Assembly (NCBI GenBank): GCA_003136335.1
Contig: PLEA01000582.1
Location: 1-10,344, forward strand
Source: Acidobacteriaceae bacterium
GTDB taxonomy: Bacteria > Acidobacteriota > Terriglobia > Terriglobales > SbA1
DNA length: 10,344 bases
Reading direction: 5' to 3'
The notes below the pieces were generated by a model. That model searched no databases, had not been told where the DNA came from, and was given only the letters and a program-made list of their open reading frames with translations. A program made the position numbers and the translations under genes. Of the stretch, positions 7,154-10,344 are shown piece after piece. Position 1 is the first letter of the stretch. Each line of letters begins with the position of its first letter.

Positions 7154-7195
7154 GGGTAGACAAAAAGCATACCGCAGCGGCTGGAGTTGGGAAGC

Positions 7196-7230
7196 TCTGA
7201 AGTCCGAGGTCGGTAGTGGTCAGTCTGATT
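7196..7230. repeat. Degenerate 7-bp repeats, TCTGAGG type
   Basis: The units TCTGAAG, TCCGAGG, TCGGTAG, TGGTCAG and TCTGATT follow each other in a 7-bp register. This is a diverged relative of the array at 6931-6965 and overlaps the left inverted repeat of the 7212-7710 element. Confidence 0.6.
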
Positions 7231-7238
7231 TCCACAGG
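7212..7238 (+). repeat. Left arm of the 27/28-nt inverted repeat
   Basis: It contains GGTAGTGG, the core TCAGTCTGATTTC (7220-7232) and CACAGG. It pairs with the inverted copy at 7683-7710. Confidence 0.8.
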
Positions 7239-7298
7239 CTGACTCAAGTGCGTCGACAAATCTTGTTAGTCTGGACAGCGGAGGTGGAGCGCTTCCCT

Positions 7299-7478
7299 TT
7301 ACCGTCCGGTGGAGCCATTCCGGTGGACCCGGCCGCCTCGAAAGAAGCGGTGACGCACCATGCTTTGGGCAAGGAGAAAAAAGATGACTGCCAAGACGAC
7401 TACAAGCAGGAACTTTCCAATTCCTGACGAGGGTGGCTTTCGCCCTGCAGGGGCCGTCGTATTCAAATGAGTTCTCAT
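7299..7478 (-). CDS. Doubtful small single-pass membrane protein inside the inverted-repeat segment
   Basis: A 59-aa frame from the ATG at 7478: a Pro/Lys-containing N-terminus, GIGKFLLVVVLAVIFFLLAQ (about 19-38) as a clear transmembrane helix, then a basic tail SMVRHRFFRGGRVHRNG. The open frame extends further upstream to an ATG at 7706, but that part begins inside the right inverted repeat, shows no domain and is probably not coding. No ribosome binding site is visible before 7478. The hydrophobic helix followed by positive charges looks like a real inner-membrane peptide, but a chance ORF cannot be excluded. Confidence 0.3.
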   Translation of the reverse strand: MRTHLNTTAPAGRKPPSSGIGKFLLVVVLAVIFFLLAQSMVRHRFFRGGRVHRNGSTGR

Positions 7479-7682
7479 CAGAGCTGGTGTCTCGGCCAGA
7501 TCAGGCTTTTGGCCCACCTTCTCGCCGAGCGCTTGCAGGATAAGCCCTTTGTCAACTCGCTTTGTGGCGGACGTCGTTTCGGGCAGCAGACCGCACAGTT
7601 CTTCGATGCTCCGAACTATCTTTGCTTGCTCGACTAGGCATGACGCTATGATGATGCCACGGAATCGGTGCGGATGCGATGC

Positions 7683-7710
7683 CCTGTAGAAATCAGACTG
7701 ACCCACTGCC
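7683..7710 (-). repeat. Right arm of the 27/28-nt inverted repeat
   Basis: Inverted copy of 7212-7238, with the core at 7689-7701. It is immediately followed by CTGAGGTCG, which resembles the sequence outside the left arm. Confidence 0.8.
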
Positions 7711-7776
7711 CTGAGGTCGAAGTACTCGCCGTCCTACTTCGCTCGCGCTATAGTTAGCAATTCATCGGCATCCCAG

Positions 7777-7782
7777 AAAGGA
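7777..7782 (+). promoter_or_regulatory. Ribosome binding site supporting the 7792 start
   Basis: AAAGGA lies nine bases before the ATG at 7792 and favours this start over the in-frame ATG at 7834, where most family members begin. A TATAGT hexamer at 7749-7754 could be the -10 box, but no fitting -35 was seen. Confidence 0.55.
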
Positions 7783-7791
7783 TCGACCACA

Positions 7792-8154
7792 ATGGCGACT
7801 GGCTACAGCGCTGGCAGAATGGTGGCCCACAATATGGTGACCACGCAGTTTGAACTCGACGGCTTCCGCGTGACGCGCACGCTAGGCGTGGTACGCGGCA
7901 TCGTGGTGCGCTCGCGTTCGATTTTCGGAACCATCGGCGCCGGCCTGCAGACCTTGGTCGGCGGCAACATCACGTTGCTCACCAACCTGTGCGAGAAGAC
8001 GCGCCAGGAAGCCTTCGACCTGATGCTGCAGCATGCCGCAGAGTTAGGCGGGAACGCCGTGGTCGGCGCGCGCTACGACGCCACCGAGGTCATGCAGGGA
8101 GTCACCGAAGTGCTCGCCTATGGCACGGCCGTGTTTGTTGAACCCGCGAAGTAG
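7792..8154 (+). CDS. YbjQ/UPF0145 family putative heavy-metal-binding domain protein
   Basis: A 120-aa cytoplasmic protein of the YbjQ (UPF0145) family. The core runs from about residue 15 ([20 protein letters not shown]) through [20 protein letters not shown], then [29 protein letters not shown] and a closing V...[10 protein letters not shown] strand, all typical of the family. Members form ring-like oligomers and are labelled heavy-metal-binding from structure, without a settled role. The first 14 residues have no counterpart in typical members; the AAAGGA site upstream supports the longer start, but the shorter one remains possible. It stands alone between the repeat segment and a pair of hairpins. 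Confidence 0.9.
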   Translation: MATGYSAGRMVAHNMVTTQFELDGFRVTRTLGVVRGIVVRSRSIFGTIGAGLQTLVGGNITLLTNLCEKTRQEAFDLMLQHAAELGGNAVVGARYDATEVMQGVTEVLAYGTAVFVEPAK

Positions 8155-8173
8155 GAATCGCAGGAAGCACGAT

Positions 8174-8219
8174 CCGCGGCAGAGGTCGCCGCGGCAGGGA
8201 CGGGTCACAGACCCGTCCC
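8174..8219 (+). terminator. Two stacked hairpins after the YbjQ gene (probable bidirectional terminator)
   Basis: Hairpin one is CCGCGGC (8174-8180) with GCCGCGG (8188-8194), a 7-bp stem. Hairpin two is GGGACGGGTC (8197-8206) with GACCCGTCCC (8210-8219), a perfect 10-bp stem with a 3-nt loop. They lie 20 to 65 bases past the YbjQ stop and also downstream of the minus-strand gene ending at 8280. There is no T-tract, so intrinsic termination may be weak; a repeat-type hairpin is the alternative. Confidence 0.5.
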
Positions 8220-8279
8220 CTTCCGAAACAAACGTTGTCCTCGAAACTCCTTCCGCGCACGCCTTCGCTCTCAGCCTTG

Positions 8280-8765
8280 CTAACCTTTGAGCCTGACTTC
8301 CCTCATTGGCATGGCAGGCGAACTAGCTGTTGCTGGAGAGGCTTCTTTGTACAGAGAACCTGCGACCAGCGCAGTTAAAATAGCGCCCAGCCACATCTCA
8401 ACCATCCACCCAAACGGAAGTGCGCGGCCCACGGCCGACCAAGTCGCCTGCGCGAAGTTGTCCGGGAAGCCGGCGAAGAAGCCCACCAGAAAGCCGATCT
8501 TCAGCGCCGTGCCGGGACCGGGCCCTAGGCCCTGCCGCGCCCAGGCATAAAGATGCGCGACCGCGATCGCCAGGATAAACAGCAGCCCGATCCACAAGGC
8601 CACAAAAAAAGGATACCGCGGCGTTTTCAGAAAATGCCCGGCATTCTGGGCCGCCACGTAGCGTGCATCGGTAATAACGTAGTGGCCCACGAGATAGCTC
8701 CACAGCGTCCACACTGCGCCTCCCGCCAAACCGCCCAGCCAAATTCTGCCTCTGTTGAGTGACAT
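8280..8765 (-). CDS. Four-helix integral membrane protein of unknown function
   Basis: A 161-aa protein with about four transmembrane helices: residues 7-30 (IWLGGLAGGAVWTLWSYLVG), 51-74, 87-104 and 121-139, ending in a polar tail. I do not recognise the family. The start is set by GGAGGAGG at 8779-8772, six bases before the ATG, one of the strongest ribosome binding sites in the window. The frame is open upstream and continuous with the SRPBCC gene, so an automatic caller may report a single 375-aa protein (8280-9407); the strong internal site and the domain-free 60-residue linker argue against a true fusion. It is likely co-transcribed with the SRPBCC gene. Confidence 0.75.
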   Translation of the reverse strand: MSLNRGRIWLGGLAGGAVWTLWSYLVGHYVITDARYVAAQNAGHFLKTPRYPFFVALWIGLLFILAIAVAHLYAWARQGLGPGPGTALKIGFLVGFFAGFPDNFAQATWSAVGRALPFGWMVEMWLGAILTALVAGSLYKEASPATASSPAMPMREVRLKG

Positions 8766-8771
8766 GCTGCG

Positions 8772-8779
8772 CCTCCTCC
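8772..8779 (-). promoter_or_regulatory. Strong ribosome binding site of the membrane protein gene
   Basis: GGAGGAGG with a 6-base spacer to the ATG at 8765. It marks an independent translation start inside what otherwise reads as one long frame. Confidence 0.8.
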
Positions 8780-8905
8780 GACAATGGATTGAGAAAAGGG
8801 CCCTGGGACGAATGCGCGCAGTGTACACCAAATCGATCGCAGCAGGCGATCTGCCGGCCCGCGCCCGAGCGGACAACCGAGGCGGCTGTCCCTCCCTGAG
8901 CCTTC

Positions 8906-9407
8906 CTAAGACAGGAGTCTCAGCAGGACCTGCTGGCTGAGCGAAGGTGCCTTGCATCTGGCGGCGGACGAAGATCGCGTTGCCGAACGCGCCCAGAAAT
9001 CCGAAGCCGACTTCGTATTCAATCACCTCGCGGACGAGCGTCCCGGCAACCCCTGTGCGCGTTTCCGCTCTGAATTCGTGACGGTGATGCCAGCTCTTGA
9101 ATGGACCCTTGTCCTGCATGTCGGCGAAGTAATGATGCCATTCGAACTCGGTGATGCGTGCGATCCACTGCGCGCGCACCGGTAGAAAAGGGAAGACCGA
9201 AAAGATGTGACGATGGTGGAACCGACGCCAGCCGCCAGATCCCGCGCCCACAACTGGTGGAGGCGGCGCCACGCGCCTGAGTCGGACAATTTTCGTGTCG
9301 CTGGCTGCCAGCATGATGCGAGGAAGGTTCTGCGGATTCGAGAAGAACGCGAAGACCCGCTCGACGGGGAACGGAACCCACTGCTCGAACTGCATATGGT
9401 GAAACAT
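8906..9407 (-). pseudogene. SRPBCC (START-like ligand-binding) protein gene with a 3'-end frameshift
   Basis: Residues 1-156 form an SRPBCC fold: FEQWVPFPVERVFAFFSNPQNL (7-28) is the classic opening. DMQDKGPFKSWHHRHEF (96-112) and VREVIEYEVGFGFLG (125-139) are the usual central blocks, and IFVRRQMQGTFA (145-156) leads into the last helix. Relatives then continue with an R..-type helix and stop. Here the frame turns into AQPAGPAE, while the next frame reads QQVLLRLLS and stops at 8906. Restoring two bases (or removing one) near 8936-8942 gives an ordinary protein of about 167 aa. As written, the frame runs on into the membrane protein gene. Such domains bind hydrophobic ligands; the ligand is unknown. 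The defect affects only the last helix, so partial function, or a sequencing error, is possible. In-frame ATG alternatives are at 9407 and 9395; neither has a clear ribosome binding site. Confidence 0.7.
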
Positions 9408-9497
9408 TCGATTGCGTTAAGGGATGGCAGTCAGTCGATGGTGCAGCGATCCGCAAGACTCGCTCCGCCGCCGCCCACCCGATCCGCGATTTCCACA

Positions 9498-9526
9498 ATA
9501 AAATCCGCGCCAGTCGCGGAGATCAA
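9498..9526 (-). promoter_or_regulatory. Candidate promoter of the SRPBCC/membrane-protein operon with an inverted repeat in the spacer
   Basis: On the minus strand, TTGATC (9526-9521) and TTTTAT (9503-9498) are separated by 17 bp. The spacer itself is an inverted repeat, TCCGCG/CGCGGA (9504-9509 and 9515-9520), which could be an operator. The -10 match is only 4 of 6. Confidence 0.35.
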
Positions 9527-9535
9527 GTAAAATCT

Positions 9536-9557
9536 TAGCGAAAGAATAGCGAAAGAA
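9536..9557. repeat. Perfect 11-bp tandem duplication
   Basis: TAGCGAAAGAA occurs twice back to back, one helical turn apart, in the intergenic region between the divergent SRPBCC and mraZ genes. No known role. Confidence 0.75.
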
Positions 9558-9578
9558 CCAAGGCCATAAACCCAACCC

Positions 9579-9608
9579 CTTGTGGTCCTTCAATTGGTGA
9601 ACCACAAG
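9579..9608. repeat. Inverted repeat with 8-bp arms upstream of mraZ
   Basis: CTTGTGGT (9579-9586) and ACCACAAG (9601-9608) form a perfect 8-bp stem with a 14-nt loop. There is no T-tract after it. It contains a GTGGT in each orientation, like the MraZ-box unit, so it could be an extra regulatory site rather than a terminator. Confidence 0.4.
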
Positions 9609-9664
9609 CCTTCGTACTTTCCCGAATCACTGTCCAAGTGAGTGAGGCACCATCAAGTTTCTGC

Positions 9665-9692
9665 TTGACAATAAACGACTTAGGGCTAAGAT
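9665..9692 (+). promoter_or_regulatory. Promoter of mraZ and the dcw cluster
   Basis: TTGACA (9665-9670) is a perfect -35. TAAGAT (9687-9692), 16 bp later, is a 4-of-6 -10. The MraZ-box begins directly after it, so MraZ binding would overlap the transcription start. The implied leader to the mraZ ATG is a little over 200 nt. Confidence 0.65.
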
Positions 9693-9717
9693 GTGGTACA
9701 AAGTGGTACGAAGTGGT
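9693..9717 (+). promoter_or_regulatory. MraZ-box: three GTGGT direct repeats at 10-bp spacing
   Basis: GTGGT occurs at 9693, 9703 and 9713, each followed by a 5-bp spacer. The first two units are GTGGTAC with A-rich spacers. MraZ is known to bind short G-rich direct repeats (TGGGN in E. coli) with 5-bp spacers at its own promoter, so these are very probably its operator. Confidence 0.8.
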
Positions 9718-9720
9718 GTA

Positions 9721-9915
9721 GACAGTTAAGGCCGTGGGAAGCGCGAGCTGAAAACGAGGCGCCGGTGGAAATCCGACCCAATAGCACGACAGACAGCCCG
9801 AACCGCCCGACTTTGACCGATCTTTGCACCGCTTTGGCCTCTTTGGCGGCAGTCGTTGTGGCTAATCGAAGGAACGCCCCGGTAAGCGGAACTGGCCTTC
9901 GTAAGGGTTTTAAAC
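9721..9915 (+). other. Leader between the MraZ-box and mraZ
   Basis: About 195 bases with no convincing ORF of their own and no recognised riboswitch or RNA gene. It ends in TAAGGG (9902-9907), a modest ribosome binding site for the mraZ ATG. Confidence 0.4.
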
Positions 9916-10344
9916 ATGTTTCGCGGCAATCATCCAACCCGGGTCGACGAAAAAGGACGCCTCAAGGTCCCGGCCGAGTTCAAGAGGGTGATCGACGAGA
10001 AATACGGTCAGCAATTCTACATCACAAGTCTGGATGGCAAGGTTGCTCAGGTGTATCCCTTCGAGGAATGGGAGAGGATCGAGCAGAAGTTGGCCGGGCT
10101 CTCCAATTTCAATCCTACGAAGAAAAAATTTCTGGACCGGACGAACTACTACGGGCAGCAGGTCGAGATGGACGGACAGGGACGGTTGTTGCTGCCGCAG
10201 TTGCTGCGCGAGACCGGGCAGATCAAGGGCGAGGTAGCGGTTCTGGGAAACTTGACGTATCTCGTGGTCAGGAATCTGGAGCTGTTCAAGCGAGAGATCG
10301 AAGAAGAAAAGTTCACGCCTGACGATGAGAAGACGCTCGACGAA
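9916..10344 (+). CDS. mraZ: MraZ transcriptional regulator, first gene of the dcw cluster (3' end outside the window)
   Basis: 143 codons are visible with no stop before the window end. MraZ is a ring-forming DNA-binding protein that represses its own operon of division and cell-wall genes. It is built of two SpoVT/AbrB-like halves, each with a DxxxR motif: VDEKGRLKVPAEF (10-22, D11 and R15) and MDGQGRLLLPQLL (85-97, D86 and R90). The start MFRGNHPTRVD is the standard MraZ beginning. AAGG (9903-9906) lies nine bases before the ATG. Usual length is about 140-155 aa, so only a few codons should be missing. The three GTGGT repeats at the promoter fit autoregulation. rsmH, ftsL and ftsI normally follow and would lie beyond the window. 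Confidence 0.96.
   Translation, partial: MFRGNHPTRVDEKGRLKVPAEFKRVIDEKYGQQFYITSLDGKVAQVYPFEEWERIEQKLAGLSNFNPTKKKFLDRTNYYGQQVEMDGQGRLLLPQLLRETGQIKGEVAVLGNLTYLVVRNLELFKREIEEEKFTPDDEKTLDE

Larger units (their letters stand above)
7212..7710. mobile_element. Inverted-repeat-bounded segment, possible non-autonomous (MITE-like) element
   Basis: A 27-nt sequence at 7212-7238 recurs inverted as 28 nt at 7683-7710, with 25 matching positions, two mismatches and one indel; the shared core is TCAGTCTGATTTC. The repeats frame about 500 bp with no recognisable transposase. GAGGTCG occurs just outside both ends (7206-7212 and 7713-7719), which could be a target duplication, though it also resembles the local 7-bp repeat and overlaps the left repeat by one base. 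The inside has no confident gene; a weak minus-strand ORF ends at 7299. Alternatives are a large inverted repeat generated by dispersed 7-bp repeats, or an old element remnant. Confidence 0.5.

Noticed and set aside
7110..7427. 105-aa plus-strand frame
   Set aside because: It runs antisense to the CPXCG gene and through the left inverted repeat, with no domain.
8280..9407. A genuine 375-aa SRPBCC-membrane protein fusion
   Set aside because: The family's last helix and stop are present in the adjacent frame, the linker has no domain, and the membrane part has its own GGAGGAGG site. A fusion is possible but less likely.
9721..9915. RNase P RNA or riboswitch in the mraZ leader
   Set aside because: I looked for the conserved RNase P core and known riboswitch motifs and saw none; the stretch is short and lacks strong paired elements.
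9693..10322. 209-aa frame overlapping the mraZ promoter and gene
   Set aside because: It is out of frame with mraZ, begins inside the MraZ-box and has no recognisable content.

Overview
The window is high-GC, gene-dense bacterial chromosome and most resembles an Acidobacteriota (Koribacter/Acidobacteriales-like) genome. The hints are the gene content (three twin-arginine-exported enzymes, a GMC oxidoreductase paired with a gluconate-2-dehydrogenase subunit 3-like protein, a DUF4349 lipoprotein) and dispersed TCTGAGG-type 7-bp repeats between genes. The phylum is inferred from impression, since no rRNA or typed marker is present. No tRNA, rRNA, CRISPR array or autonomous transposase was seen.

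Layout. 5-4329 (+) is a run of exported or redox functions: a Tat-exported sugar isomerase/epimerase-like TIM barrel, a DUF4349 lipoprotein, a GMC flavoprotein dehydrogenase with a four-cysteine Fe-S-like motif, and its Tat-bearing small subunit. 4363-5575 (+) is a compact type II toxin-antitoxin module, an Xre/MbcA-ParS antitoxin followed by a RES-domain toxin. Its promoter is bracketed by two perfect palindromes, one of which contains the start codon. 5592-7153 (-) holds a Tat-exported M24 (Xaa-Pro aminopeptidase/creatinase-like) metallopeptidase and a 59-aa CPXCG cysteine-rich protein. 7196-7719 is a repeat-rich, gene-poor segment framed by a 27/28-nt inverted repeat, resembling a non-autonomous mobile element, with a doubtful small membrane-protein ORF inside. 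7792-8154 (+) is a YbjQ/UPF0145 protein followed by two stacked hairpins. 8280-9407 (-) carries an SRPBCC-domain gene that appears frameshifted near its 3' end, so that it reads in frame into a separate four-helix membrane protein with its own strong ribosome binding site. 9665-10344 (+) is the start of the division/cell-wall (dcw) cluster: a promoter, three GTGGT repeats at exact 10-bp spacing (an MraZ-box), a leader of about 200 nt, and mraZ running off the window end.

How the genes fit together. The GMC dehydrogenase and small subunit form an evident two-gene operon (14-bp gap) for periplasmic oxidation of a sugar or alcohol. No cytochrome subunit is in the window. The nearby Tat-exported TIM-barrel protein could act on the same sugars, but that link is inference. 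The toxin-antitoxin pair is self-contained and probably autoregulated. mraZ is probably autoregulated through its GTGGT repeats. The best candidates for follow-up are the palindrome-bracketed, nearly leaderless toxin-antitoxin promoter, the inverted-repeat element, the frameshifted SRPBCC gene and the MraZ-box. All resemble known classes; I do not see a wholly new multi-gene system.
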